DNA from: Spirometra erinaceieuropaei
Taxonomy: Eukaryota; Platyhelminthes; Cestoda; Diphyllobothriidea; Diphyllobothriidae
Reading direction: 5' to 3'
NCBI GenBank assembly: GCA_902702965.1
Contig: CACRXP010000738.1
Coordinates: 252,467-316,466 of the forward strand
Length of the DNA: 64,000 nucleotides
In this document: in pieces, positions 1 to 12,712 of the stretch
Layout of the letters: each line of letters starts with the position of its first letter
Position numbering within the stretch: position 1 is the first letter of the stretch
Position numbers and translations under genes: made by a program
The notes under the pieces: generated by a model
Told to the model about the DNA's origin: nothing
The model's database searches: none
What the model saw: the letters and a program-made list of their open reading frames with translations, nothing else

Positions 1-880
1 TAGAGTAGATCGATGCAAGTGCTACTTCTGCACGCTAGCTGCTGTATCATGTGCTAGGAAAGAACCTCGTTGGTCGAATCGGGTGGGGGGTGTGTGTGTT
101 TGAGCGTAGAATTAACGTAAATACTTCACATTCGTTCAAAATCCAATTTTCATTTTTAAGAGCGGACAGAGATTCAGAGTTGGTTCTACGAGAGCTAGAA
201 AAGGTTCGCTTTACCAACGCGAACCAGCTTTTTGACGCCGATGCGTAGACGACGCGATTGATATATCTGAGGGGGAGAGTGAGAAAATCAAACTGCCTGT
301 GTCTGATTAATAACCTCTCTCGCGACATCCTGTTCACATATAAAATCAAGGATATCGAACATTTGTCTTTAGCAGTGAGGAAATCAGTTATACGGTTTAT
401 GAAATGCGAATACCGAAACTCCCGTATATCGCTGTTATAACAATTGCATTTGAGTTAATACATTGCAGTACGTCCAGCGGGCGGACGAGTACACAACCAG
501 CGGCATGTTCGAAGACTACTAGAAAGTAATGGAATACCCAAACAGCTCCATCAGCCGCTGCCTCCAGAGAAAGATCCGGCAGCTCTTTGTCAAAATGATG
601 ATTCAATAGGACGCGTTTTGATGCCGATGCGTAGACGCCGCGATTGCTAAGTCTGAGGGGGTAGAGGGTGGGGGTGCATATTTGAATTTAAGTTAAGGCA
701 TTTTAGTAAGTCCAGCTGGCCTAGGAGTGCAGAAACAGCTGCATGTTCGAAAAAAACTACGAGAAAGGAATGAATACCTTAACAGCTGCATCATCCACGG
801 TCTTTCGACGTGCCCTTGCGAAGCAAACGAGAAACAACCATCAACTTTTTGACAAAGTGATCATTCAGAACAAATGAACG
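1..880. repeat. start of block A with internal tandem duplication
   Basis: No gene seen. The stretch around 231-282 recurs at 617-668 (a motif with GATGCGTAGACG followed by a G-rich run), giving an imperfect direct repeat about 386 bases apart. Sequence near 460 recurs near 698. The first ~90 bases recur at about 3,640-3,725 and 37,520-37,600. The part from 110 to 430 recurs at about 34,800-35,190. Short ORFs here differ in frame and carry stops between copies, so they are not taken as coding. Confidence 0.6.
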
Positions 881-3800
881 CATTGCTGCTGGCTTGTGTA
901 TTGGTACCCCCTTTGTCTGACAGTTTCTATAAGTAACTCAACCATGTAGATGAAGGGGAGCCTGAATGCATGATAATCTTTATAAATATATTGATTAGAA
1001 ATAAGGACAACTTAGATCAAAATTTATAAAGTGTCATCAAAGGGGTGTCGGAGAGGCGACACATTGTCTCAAATTCCACTTCCATCCTGTCAGAAGGCCT
1101 TGAATCACACTTCACTCTCACGGGCATAATCCTGCTTGCCGGCAATATGATGGCACCGAGGGCCAGACTGTCTAACAATGACATCACCAACAGACACGTT
1201 TTGTACGACCGGTGGAGGACAGCGAATAATCAATAAGGGGTCATTCAAGCCTCCCTTGTCTTTGTAGGCAATGCTACACCCCCCCGAGGTATCGTCCAAA
1301 CACCGTCAGGCCTTTTTTTTACGCAACCGAGGCGCGGCCAAGTACTCAGTCTAAAATGCATGCCTTATCACACTATGACACGGTATGCACCAAAATCTCG
1401 ACAAAACACTACCGCCTTCCTCCACCTTAATTGCCTTCATTTTTATTTGACTGCAAATCTGCTCACTAAAGTTTGAATCCTCACCTTCGCTGACAATGAC
1501 CTTCAACGCATTTCTGAAGGCTCTTGCGCGAAGTCTATAGCCCTACTGGTCTTGGTGCTCTCGGTAACACCAGGTCGCACCAGTCACACTTCCTCGCTGT
1601 TAGACTACAAGAGCTGCCCTGTGGCCGTCAAATTCTGATTTCCGTAACGATGGCCTCATTCACGAGCCGAGGACTCTGACGAGTACATCTATTATTCAGT
1701 GGTTCTGCAGTCATTATCTCGGCAGCAGATTATCGGATTCAATTTTTTATCCAACAGAATATATTGAATCAAAATTATGCGCCTAAATATAAGGACGGTG
1801 CATGTATTCGGGAAATCCAAACTGAACCAGCACATAGATGATTTATTTATGTTTATATGAGAAGAAGTAAAGCAACCGATTTCCTATCCCCTAAATGACA
1901 TCTTATGATGACCTAAAAGTCAGTGAGGATGGAGCAAAGAAAGGGCATCTCCTTCAGTCATTACGTCTATATTTTAGAGGAAAGCAAATCTAATATTACC
2001 AACTGCTAGGGAGAGAAGTGCGCAATGATGGAGACTGATTTTTGCCAAAAACGCTGCTCGCAAAGGTATTTTGATGATGATTGTTTCACAGTCTAGATCG
2101 ACATTAATGGGGCAAACTCAGCCGAAAAAAACATTATAAAAAACATCCTGATGTGGATTCATAGGCTCTTAATCAGCCATTCTCAAAATTTCCGAGTAGA
2201 TGACAGGGTGTTGGCAGTGTCGATGGAACCCGATCTGTGAACCGCGATGTTCGCGCCTAAATGGTAAAACACTACAGAAGGTTGACACACAAAACAACTA
2301 GAGTATTATCAGGCTTTAATTGCATTGCCTCTGTACTGCTGAAAGACTGCCAAGTCTGCGAAATCTGTCCAATACTTTGTCAAGCTGGCTTACTGCACGT
2401 TCGACAAAAACTGTTTGCTGCAGCCACAGTTTGAATTCCCCATTAATGCGTAAAATATCTGGATTGTTAAAGACCTAAGCATAATCAAAAAGGTTCACAT
2501 GTGAACAACCGAACTACATAACGGACAGAGAGTTCTACCCTACTTACCGAATATGACCACTCTGTTCTACGTGACATAAGAGTACCACATATAAAAGCTC
2601 CTTGTATTCGTCGATGATTGCGTATTTTAACACTTGAATAGACCCTGTCAGCCCCGACGTCACCGTTGACCTTCCTGCAAAAATTACTTCATTAGCATAA
2701 GCCTGTCCAGTTAATTATCTATACTGTTGATCTTCAATTCTGAACATTTCAGAGCTGATTGCAGATTACCGCACGGTACGCTTTTATATGGAAAACCTGG
2801 CCAATTACTTTTATAGGGAATATAATGCTTTATTTTTTTTCGTTGCGATCAACGTAGGTAAAACACATTTTAATGTGCATGGGAGTATTGGCCTTTGAGT
2901 CTTCGAATCTCTCTCTCGCATTAGTGAGTACAAAAGGTGCCGCGACAATGCTCATTATGTTATAAGGGTAATGATTATCATCTTATACCGGTTGGAATTC
3001 GTAACTTCGTAGGTTAAACAACGACATGCTGGATGAAAAAGATCACTTGAAGCCGACTTAAGACTTCATGAATTTCGCCCACTGATGCTTGCGCATTGTG
3101 AAAATTGTCGATCGCTTATGCCTACATCAGTGTGCGGAATATGTTTGCACTCCGGTCTGCTGGACGGACCATTACGCCTTTTCTGCGAACAAAGTACAGT
3201 CATTCCGTTGATGGCAATGAACTGTCAATTGTCTATGTGACATTTAAGGAATAAAACAGCTCATGAAAGAGTTCTGCTGCACAAGGTCAGATGGGTGCGG
3301 GGCTGACGGGCGTAGCATTAATGATACGATGCCCGAAAAAACGTTGAATGGCTAACCATAATTTGGAGCAGGTCGATCGATATTTTTGCACACTAAATGG
3401 GTGAAACTTGGTGGTAGTGAATGTGTGAGTGGATATTACGACAGATTGTGTGCGCATACTGCGTCTACGACAGAGCGCATGACTCGCACTTTAACGGTAC
3501 GCATAAACGATTTAGTTCACATTCAACTCCACTACCGTGAATGGATCAGCTTTTAACTGCTTGAATACATATATTGTATATATATACGCTGTGTGGTCAC
3601 TCGTTGACTTAGGGCAGATGCGAAGTTGGATAAATTAAAAATATCGCTGCAAGTGTTGTCAGTGCCCGCTAGCTGCTGTATCATGTGCTAGTAAAAGCCT
3701 CGTTGTTCAAATCGGGTGGTGTGTGTGTGATCGTGTCTAACAAAACCCGTTGGGAAAAGACTACATCATTTACGCGACAGCACCTACACTAGATATCGTG

Positions 3801-5548
3801 AATCACACATTTTCGCCTCCTCAAAACTTCCGCATTTACAGGTAAACAGGGAATCGGCTATATGTTGATATGCAGAATCTGCTCTTCGTGCATGCTGACA
3901 TGTGAGCAAGCCTCGGTAGTCAAGGTTATGTGAACAAATAACTTCTTGCCTTTTTTCCCCAGACGGTCGTTTGCTGTACTTTCCGATCATCCCATTGGAC
4001 TTTCAGGTGTTCTAAACATCAATTTCGAGAGGACCATTGTCACTTAAATGAAACTGGTATTCACTTGTGTGATTACTTTAGATTCAGGCTTGTTCTTTCG
4101 CATCGCATTCAGTGGGCCATGGATGTTAACAGAGAATTCACGATTTTACAAGTCAATATATCACTGCGTTTGCCAATATTCAATGACTGTATTCAGACTA
4201 ACCCACAATGCGTTATATCCCTTAAAAACAAAATTTACATTTCCGTCAATTGATATGCATACGTCGTACATACGAGTCTTGCGTACTCTCGGTTGCTTGT
4301 AAATCTGCTCACTTGTATTGCATTATTTATCTCATCACAATTTGCCGCGGCGAGCATTCTTTTAATGATATTTTACATTCTATTATTGATCATTCACCTA
4401 TACGCATCAAACAAATGTAAATGCATCACAATTACATACGCGACAAACACCACTAGTCGAATACTTCAAAAGTTACGCAATTCCTTGATTTTTCAGATTT
4501 AGATTCGAAACAAATAGGGCCAATTTTTAGATTCTCCAGAAGCACAGATCCGCATATGCAGTCTGTATGTGGAAAATGCATAATTTTGGCTAACTGCATT
4601 GCATTACACGTCGATACACATCGTTCCGCGGACTGGGAAAAATTAAGCAGCATAAAGAATTAACTTTGTATTAGAAAAATTGGGAAATATAAAACAACGG
4701 CATCAGGAATTTTTTAGGCGAAGTTGCAAACCAAGAAAATGAGGGGATGATATATAGGCACGTATACGGATCAATTCTGCCGTCGTTGTATTTTCCTTTC
4801 AACATGCCTTCATTCCACTGCATGTATCTGGCATCTCAAAGGTAACTGTTCAATACTGATCATTAGTGCACCCGTGTCAGCACGAATGCTTATCCATAAT
4901 GGCCAAATTTAACGATGCGATCAAAAATATTAAGCATTGAGCTGCACACTTACATGCCGACATGTCAGGTGGCCTTTCTGACGTTACTTTTCTCGTGGAG
5001 ACAGCCCACACCAACCTGCGTGCGTCAGTAGTCATGCAGCACTAAATACAAAACACATCGAGTGCAAATTTAAATAAAAAACAATTAAGTGCATTCATGC
5101 AACACACTCATGGCGTATCGCAATAAGTAATCATATAGTGAAAGTAACTCCAAGGCTACTCAGGCCCTCAGTCAAGAGTTGGTAGCTGTCTTGGATCATA
5201 ACTAACTTCGACGCGGTACGAAGCTACCATGCACATGGTAATTATCCTGACAACGTTATTATACGAGAGGAATAACTGGACCACTTAAAGTAATCGATAC
5301 GGGAAAGGCAATCACTGCCATTTCAGCTGTCTGCGAAGAATCCTACGATTGAGGCGGCCGGAACGGTTCCCAGACATGGAGGTCTTTCAGTTTACAATAA
5401 TGTTCAGCGTTCCCACCATGCTAGAGCATCTGCTATCCCAAAAGGGACCGGCATTTTGCACGAATGGAGAACAATAGTCGCTACGCGTTTTTGTTGCTAA
5501 GTTGAGGGAAAACGACATAACATTTACAACGCCTAGAATCAAAAGAAT
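881..5548. other. block A, non-coding, duplicated at 35,960-39,110
   Basis: No gene supported. The block aligns by eye with 35,960-39,110 over most of its length. Shared anchors are the GGAGAGGCGACA motif (1,050 and 36,009), the run ending AACGATGCGATCAAAA (4,910 and 39,054), and the segments near 3,120-3,560 and 37,010-37,440. A roughly 930-base stretch (about 1,069-1,998) exists only here. Bases 4,970-5,548 also have no counterpart in the second copy, where a gypsy fragment sits at this place. Reading frames are broken in both copies. Confidence 0.55.
1069..1998. other. copy-specific ~930-base insertion in block A
   Basis: The second copy passes directly from the TCTCAAA anchor (36,027) to the GAGAGAAGTRC anchor, whereas here the two are separated by about 930 bases. 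I see no clear terminal inverted repeats or target duplication. The content has a C-run and T-run near 1,281-1,320 and no convincing coding frame. It could be an insertion here or a deletion in the other copy. Confidence 0.4.
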
Positions 5549-6745
5549 ATGGCGCAAGTCTACTATTACCATAAAATAATTTAACTTCATGTGTTTATGC
5601 ATGAGCTCACTCTCATACTGGACACATGGTGGACGACGTTGAAATCGACGCCTGAGGCATAAAGTGAGGCGGCATTCGGTCACCATTGTGAATTAGAATT
5701 TATTATGGCAATATACAAGCGAATATGATGATTTCGCCTGCAGTTACGTAAAACGCGTAATGTGAAAGGCATGGACATACATGTACATGGAAAATTTAAA
5801 TCCCACAAAACTGGATACTAAATAAATTGGTCACGCATATGCTCTCGATAAGGTTTAATATGGTTTTTAAACCACATTGCACTTACAAATACGCAAATTA
5901 ACGAAACAAGTAAAGCGGTAATTAGAGCGCAAGCCTGATATTCTGATGGAAAATTATGATTTATAATTATCACCGCATTGCACCCACATACGTCGAGAGT
6001 GGTGCGGTCGACAAGATAAACATTGCGAATCAGAAGTCAAAGAAGACGGAGAGAGTTGGACAACCCTACCCAAAGGAAGTCGCCGCGATCGCGCTCCAAG
6101 GTTGTTTCTGTCTGGGTCCGCCTACGAGGTGTCTGAACCCTGCGAGTATGTGCACCTCTCGTTGTCTCCGCGTCCCTCAGCCAATCAGAGGATGGACCAC
6201 GTTGATTGTCCTGGAGCACTCGCGAGGCTAGTGACAAGCAACCCACGCGTCCCAGCAGCGTGTCGACAGGGAGTGTGAGGCCGACAGGACGGCTGCGTGG
6301 CAAAGGTTTAGGGCAAGGAGACGGCAACTGCCAAACGTACACTGAGTGACTGATCTCATGAAACATTGGCTAAAATCCTAAAATGCGCTTTCGAGTAGGA
6401 AGTATTACTTAGGCGCAGTTTTAATACGGATCATCCTGCGGTATAATCTTAAATTTTTTAGGTCTTTGAGGGATGCTGGCTTTTGAATACACTGCTTTCC
6501 AATCTCCTATAGAAACCGTACTCGGTAAGATATGATTACTTACATTTCATGCATTTACCTATTGATTGTCGATGGTGTAACAAATTCAAATATATTTTTG
6601 AGAAACCACGAACAAAATATGCTTTATTTTAGTCGTTTGATAGAGAATCACGTCATCTCTATATTTATACTTGAAAGGAGAGTATAATTAGGTTTTAGCA
6701 AATGTTTCTAATTGCCGAGCAATTTGGAGCGTGATCAGTCGTTGC
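5549..6745 (+). repeat. composite repeat R, copy 1 (~1.2 kb)
   Basis: This composite segment starts near GCGCAAGTCTACTATTAC and runs through a ~370-base repeat (P-repeat, 5,975-6,345) into an arm of the fold-back element (6,345-6,745). It recurs at 30,885-32,035, where it interrupts an inverted gene copy, and in shorter form at 40,291-41,130. The interruption at 30,885 suggests that it moved as a unit. No coding sequence. Confidence 0.55.
5975..6345 (+). repeat. P-repeat, copy 1
   Basis: GC-richer ~370-base repeat with the landmarks GTCGCCGCGA, CAGCCAATCAGAG, TTGATTG..CTGGAG..TCGCGAGGC and GACAGGGAGTGTGAG. Other copies are at about 31,270-31,655 (+), 34,186-34,470 (-), 51,345-51,740 (+) and 51,965-52,165 (+, truncated). 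In the 34 kb and 52 kb regions it lies next to hammerhead motifs of the PLE type, so it may be the terminal (pseudo-LTR) or 5' part of a PLE. Open frames on both strands are by-products of the GC content. Confidence 0.5.
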
Positions 6746-6746
6746 A

Positions 6747-7880
6747 TTAATGCTTTGTGAATTCAGGCTTCAAGGTGCGGGGATTCCGTGGAAAGAAAAT
6801 CGCAAAGTCCGCCAAGAACGTGAAGTGACGACCGTAGAACAGACTGCAGAATTTCTTGACGCAAAACACGAGGGCTAGAACAATTTTCTCTATTTGCCCA
6901 TAGTTCTTCTCTGCAGGACTAAGCGTGCGAGATCCATGCATGATTGACTTTTTAAACCCGTAAGGAAAAGTATGTGAGATTGTGACGCATACTCCGTGGT
7001 TGGAAGCATTTGCAGCAAAAACTATTGGCAGCGTCGGGTCGTAGTGCGTTTGCAGCAGATCTGAACTCAGCAAAGACTTTGCCTGAGCGAAGCCTCACTC
7101 TTGCAGTCTGACGGCCAGTGCCAGGGAGCATCATTTTGCAGCAGACGGTTGAGCGGTGCCCGTACGTCATGCAGCTATGACAGGAAGCGCTATAGTAGGA
7201 AACGAACGAAGTTGCGATACATTCTTGGGTGCAGGCATCCGTTTGATGGTCCGAATGTTCTCAGGATCTGGATGGCTACCAGTGTCGTCAAAACGAAGTT
7301 GAGGCACTTGATGATGTCGAGGTAGAATTGTCACTTGTCAGAGCTCAAGTAGAAGCCATGTTCATGCATTTTCTCGAGTAATGCTCAGATTCGGTCTTGT
7401 AGATAATCAGGGGAGCGACCGACAATGATGATATCGTCCAGGTATCCAGCTGTGCCAGAAATACCGGAGAGCATTGAGTTCAGCGTTCGTAGAAATAGGC
7501 TGCGGCTGTCTTAACACCAAAGAACAGCCTAATGTATTGAAACAGACCGCGGTGTGTATTGATGGTCAATTATTCGCGTGACTTGGGAGCAAACTGGATC
7601 TACAAGTACGCACCAGCGAGATCCAACTTGGCAAAGGGCCACCACTTAGCAGGGTGAGTAACCAGCTGATCTGGCATTGGATAACAGTTTGAGGTCAGCG
7701 CGGCATTAAGATCGGTGAAAAAGTCAGCACAAATGCGGTTCGAACTATTGAGCTTCCTAACCACAACGATTGGAATTGCCCAAGCAGAGTAAGGTTTGCA
7801 TGGTTGCATTGCAGATATCAACGACGAAGATTTATCAGCTAGTGATACTAGCATTCGTTTCAGATTTAAAAGCATAATAT
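6747..7880 (-). pseudogene. Ty3/gypsy pol remnant: RT and RNase H
   Basis: Read on the minus strand, a reverse-transcriptase start with the conserved stretches WAIPIVVVRKLN and FAKLDLAGAYL lies at about 7,600-7,875. The catalytic YLDD box follows at 7,433-7,444. An RNase H-like part with LLQTHYDPTLPI, SRTLSPAEKNYGQIEK and YGRHFTFLAD lies at about 6,747-7,073. The order RT to RNase H is that of a Ty3/gypsy pol gene. Frames change and stops occur between the parts, so it is dead. Gag, protease, integrase and LTRs were not found here. A reverse-oriented relative is at 33,250-33,735 and a shorter piece at 41,131-41,345. Confidence 0.8.
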
Positions 7881-8262
7881 ATTTTCCTCAGCGTGTTATC
7901 AATTAAACGAGTCATCATCTGATAAATCTCCGTTCAGACTACGAATGCCAGCAAATGCATTTGTATTTCCCTTTTACAATCGCTGATTAATTTCACAACA
8001 AATTCATGCAGCAAAGACATAGGTCCCCTAAGGAAAATGGTTAATATAATACTTATGCCTAAGAACGCAGGCGAAACACTTTTCACATTGGCAAGTACCA
8101 GTAAACGTTTCCTTATTCAGTCGCAAATGCCTTTTAGGTGTCTTCTTAAAGCTGGTCAGAGTTCCAGGTTAGAGAATGCGTTATTCTCCTGCCAATTAAC
8201 ATCCACATTTATCGGTGTAATTAGACTTCCTTCTCAGAAGTCCTGGTTATAGTATATACAGT
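7881..8262. other. gene-upstream region, shared with copy 2
   Basis: No gene. From about 7,805 to 8,250 the sequence follows 24,110-24,560, for example CTACGAATGCCAGCAAAT and CTTCCTTCTCA.AAGTC. This is ordinary flanking DNA of the gene family, in which the fold-back element has inserted next door. One 71-codon open frame (8,037-8,252) is broken in the other copy. Confidence 0.5.
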
Positions 8263-8264
8263 GC

Positions 8265-9248
8265 GCCACCGATCTCATGAAATGTTGGCCGACATTGTGA
8301 AATGCGTTTTCGATTAGAAAGGTTAACTTAGACGCGGTTGTAACAGTGATTATCTTGTGACATACACTTTTAACATGTCAGAATCGGCAGTATGTCAGCT
8401 TTTAAATGAACTTGTTATTGACCTCCTGTAGGAAACCGACTAGGTTAAGAGTGATTACTTTTGTAGCATGCATTTTCCCTTTACTTGTGGATGGTATTAC
8501 AAATTCAAATATATTTCTTAAAAAAACGCGGATGGAAAATGCATTATTTTACTCATTTGATAGAAACTTACGTCATCTTTACATCGCATACTCGAGGAAG
8601 GAGTATAATTGGGGTTTGAAAAGTTTGCAAGTATGGGATTTTTCAAATCTGTGCAATGTCCATTCCCATCTCATCGTACCCGTCCGTTTTCCAAGGCTAC
8701 TCATGAAATATACAACATGGTTCGCATCAACTGCAACATGTAATTGACTCTATACGGCATCTTTTCAAAGGCACAAAATAATATATGATTTTCCTTACAC
8801 GGAACTCATGAACCTTGCGGACTGAAACCACTGAAAACTAATTCAACGGCTGAGCAGGACCCAAATTATTCGGAAAGTGCAAAACTTTTATAAAAATAAT
8901 TATTCTTTATCTTCAAGTACACAATAAAAAGATGAAGCGATTCTTTATCAAATGAGTAAAATAGAACATTTTCATCCGTGTTTTTCACGAAGTGTATTCG
9001 AATTTGCAATACCATCGAAAATTAATGTGAAAACTTCATGCTACATAAGTAATCATTCTTTATCCGGTACGGTTTCTACAGGAAGTCGATACGAAGTACA
9101 TTCCAAAGCTGAAATACTGTCAAGTCTGAAATGTTATAAGATTATGCCACAAAATAATCAGTGCTGCAACAGGGCCTAAGCTATCCTTTCTAATCGAAAA
9201 CCCATTTCACAATTTCGGCCGGCAATTCATGAGATCGGTCACTCACTG
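8265..9248. mobile_element. fold-back element with ~380-410-base inverted arms
   Basis: The left arm (8,265-8,640) begins CAGTGCGCCACCGATCTCATG. The right arm (about 8,840-9,248) ends CATGAGATCGGTCACTCACTG, and its reverse complement matches the left arm along its length. A spacer of ~200 bases shows no transposase. Copy 2 of the gene region (24,540-24,620) lacks the element, which marks it as an insertion. Single arms recur at 6,345-6,745 (+), 31,655-32,035 (+), 33,740-34,185 (-), 40,715-41,130 (+) and 61,315-61,690 (-); another inverted pair is at 35,215-35,960. It is probably a non-autonomous DNA transposon; its superfamily is unknown. Confidence 0.65.
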
Positions 9249-9716
9249 CATCAAACGACGATATCCTTGCCCATTCTTGCATCCTCTAGCAAATTATTAA
9301 TTGCTGATATAAATGCTGTTAAAATGATCAAACATAGTGAACTACGTTCTCCTTTCCTTCAGCGTCCACTGAAATCATAACTGAGTGCAGCATGTAACGC
9401 TGTCTTCACTGTGTGCCCCATAAATTGAAACCATTTCTAGACGTCGGCAAATGACCAGCTGAATACGTTTATTTCTTCACGAGAATGTTCCTCAAGTACC
9501 TTAACAATTTTATTAATCCTGTCTAGGTGATCACGCACCCCTATATGGTGAACGGTCGTGCAAATATTCTGACAGTCGCATTTACTTCTCTTTTGAGACG
9601 CGTTCCACTCAAACCTACGAAATGATCAATTAGAACGCAGTGTACCCAAACATGTCAAAATGTTGCCTTGGTTTCTTAATTCCATCATCGCACACCTCTT
9701 ATAACGCACATGCACA

Positions 9717-9724
9717 TATAAATA
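9717..9724 (+). promoter_or_regulatory. TATA box of gene copy 1
   Basis: TATAAATA in the context GCACATGCACA-TATAAATA-CACG. The same context occurs before copy 2 (25,041), copy 3 (41,583) and, mutated, before the inverted copy 4 (33,021). It lies about 150 bases before the ATG. A short 5' UTR exon and an intron ending TTTTAG at 9,862 appear to follow. The donor in this copy reads GTAATT rather than the GTAAGT of copy 2. Confidence 0.6.
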
Positions 9725-9867
9725 CACGGAGAATTCGCCTGCAACAGCACAGCTTGTATTGCAAAGTAATTTGCAGCCGTAAACTTCCCTGAGAATATTA
9801 GCTCAGTTAAACTGATTAGTAAATATACCTCTCACCTTAATTCCTCATTAATTTGGTTTTAGCGAGC

Positions 9868-12712
9868 ATGTTTATCGCCAGTATTCTTCCTGCACTTTTT
9901 GCGTGTGTACTTGGTAGGTTAACGCTAAAATAATGTTTTAATAGTCGGTTTGTGATCTCCGATAAAGGTCAACAAATAAACGTATGCGTTGCCTCTCTGA
10001 ACTTAAACAGTTTTTTTCATTACAGGTGCCGATGAGTCCGTTGTGAATTTAGCGTTGAACTCAAACATCACTTTTCCTTTTATTAACCTACGGAAGCCGC
10101 AAGTAAGCCGTACAGTCTTTTACATTGTTACGCTGTTACTTATCCGACTGCGTAATGGGAAATTTTTTTATATTGGAGTCGGTCTTGCATGAAAATGCGG
10201 TAATTCAAGACGGATCAAAATCCATGTCGTGTGAAACAGGTGAGCCATGTTATCAGTTATTAGCAAGTGGGCGCATTACTTCTAATGATCCGGCCTCTTA
10301 AGACCCTTGGAGCATTTATGCATGTTCCCTAATCTAAAACATTGCTTTTGATTCGCTGTGTATGCCATGCGTTTAGTTTTTTTTTTTATTTGTTTGGTAT
10401 ACAGGCTAATTCCTATTGGTGCTTTAGAGACAGAAATCATGCAATTTTCACTGGATGTTAAAATGGTGAAACGGGAACCATCGTAGTCTATCCTGCCATC
10501 TTTCCTGCACTCTGATTCAGTTAAAAAATAAACGAATATGATAACTCTGTAATTAGTGCCACATTGATTTTGCTGCAGCCATTTATCCGTCTGCGCCGAA
10601 CACAGACTTCACTGTGCCTTTACTTGACGAACCGACACCGCGCGTAAGCCGTGCATTCTTTTGAATTTGAACGCTGATAATTATTGTACTTCGTAAAGTG
10701 GCACTTTTATAATGCAGTCGGTCTTCCATAAGAATATGGCACTTCGCGAGGGATCTAACTCCCAGCCCTGTAAAATAGGGGAGCTATGTTATCAGTCATT
10801 AACAGGTGAGCACATTTCTCCTAATGGTCTGCCTTTCTAAGACATTTAAGGCATTTATTTATCTCCCCCAGAATATAAACTTTTAAAGAGGGCATTATTT
10901 TTATGAAGCCGCTTATGCTTTGCGTTTTTTATTGTTTTATTTATTCGGTTCCCAAGATGATTTCCTTTGCCACTTTGTAGACAGATAATATGCATTACTC
11001 GGTGGATCTCCTGATGGTGGAACCGGAATCATCGTCGCCTATTCCGTCGATAAAACTAAATCGCCATCAGCAATAATTGTCCAGAAAAAAGGCGAAACTT
11101 CAGTTGGTAGACATACACGTTTTTCACTAGAACATTATTTATGTCATTGGGAAATATGTTGTTCTATGTTTACTTTTATGCAACTGAACGTTATTGATAT
11201 ATTTTGCATTAGGTACATTCTGTGCGCTAGTTGTCGTGGGTTAGTAATTTAGTTCAGCGTGTTGTAAAATGCCTATCTTCAAACATAATACATATGTATG
11301 ACCACCATTCATAACGTTTACGTTCGATTCCCCTATCTTAAACCTAACCTTATATACTGAGAATTAGACTTCCAATGACGAGTCAGAAATGCATTAACGT
11401 TCGTGGTTTAGGTAGTCGATAAGCCAATTGTTGAAAAGTTCAAAGGTCGGTCAAACGTCAGTCCAAATATTACACCATATTTTAACTACTATTATGGATT
11501 AACGTAAAAGGTTATTTAAGAGCAACTGGCATAGCGTGCCCTACTCCACCCTTATGTTAATTTCACTTTGAAAGGGGATCATTTGCCCGAGGCGCAGTTT
11601 AATATTGCATGGGCTGACAATGATATATTAATTATCATTTGTAATAAATATTGTTCAACTGTGCATTTTTATGCCCAATATGCGTGTTTTTGGCACAGAC
11701 TCGTCGATCCCAGTACACGTTGGCGTGACTGAAAGGATTGAACTGAATACGACAGTTTCCGAATCAGTACTTATTTGGTATGCTGACAGAGTTCAGGTAT
11801 GTAAAATAGGTTAACGTACGAGCATTATATTGTAGTCCACAGGTAACATTTGGCATCCACAAAACCTTTTCTTACGTAAAATCGTCATTTCAACTGTTAT
11901 TTCAGGACACAACAATTAATGAAAATATAGAGTTCGTGCTCGGTGATTATCGGCCTCTGAAAGGATACGTCTACCTGCCCCCATATCGTAAGTTGGGACT
12001 GTTGGTCACCTATTATGTATGCTTTATGCACTAAAGTGCAGTGGAGATTTTTCGTTTTAAAGTGAATTAATTATTTGACCACATTTGTTTAAGGAAAACA
12101 TCATTTTACACTGAAAAGCACATTAAATAAGAAAGCAAACGACAGTCCAATGACGATTGAAACAATTTTGCATATTTACTTCATATGCGAAGTAAATTAT
12201 TTAAGTGAAATCGATAGCAAATAATAAGAACGTTGACAAAACTTTGGTGCACAGTGGTCAACCGTCGACAAGAGCATCGATTTATGCATTCTTTGTGTTT
12301 TAAATCGATAGTTAGATCTGAATTTTAAAATTGGGGAAAACAATTAATATTCGTAAATTTGTTACAATTACGCTAACATGAAATGTACTTCTTTGGTTTT
12401 GATGCTATCACTGCTTACTTGTCAGTTCAACCCCAAATCTAACAAATAATGTTTGTTCCAATTACCAACAGTCAACGAGGGCACTAAGGAACTGTCTCTT
12501 CTTGTCCTGACCGGACGACTTGGAACCACACAGATGGAGTACGAGCTTATGTTTTCCAATTCCAGATGTATGATATTAAAAGTGGTTCCTGGTGATGTTC
12601 CAGTTATGGCGCCCAAAACATTTCGTGTTGCCTTCAGTGATGTGCACCATTTAAACCTTGGAAACTCCTGCTCTGCCTCTTGCCAGCTATCATAACAGCG
12701 GCACTGCCTTGA
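9868..12712 (+). pseudogene. secreted three-module protein family, copy 1
   Basis: Exons by GT-AG sites and phase: signal peptide 9,863-9,913 (ATG at 9,868, MFIASILPALFACVLG), a1 10,026-10,102, b1 10,179-10,239, a2 10,579-10,643 (four codons shorter than its paralogues), b2 10,718 to the donor in TTAACAG/GTGAGC near 10,807, c2 10,981-11,106, d 11,699-11,796, e 11,906-11,987, f from 12,472. Two lesions are visible. Codon three of c2 is TAA (10,986) where copy 3 has GAA. One A is lost near 12,651-12,655, shifting the frame in f, so the stop is TAA 12,693 instead of the ancestral TGA 12,710. A decayed c1 relic starts at 10,430. Skipping c2 would keep the frame, since that exon is phase 1-1, so a shortened product cannot be excluded. 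Confidence 0.7.

Noticed and set aside
8406..9179. Frames of 75 and 113 codons
   Set aside because: They lie in the arms of the fold-back element and are not conserved in the other arm copies.
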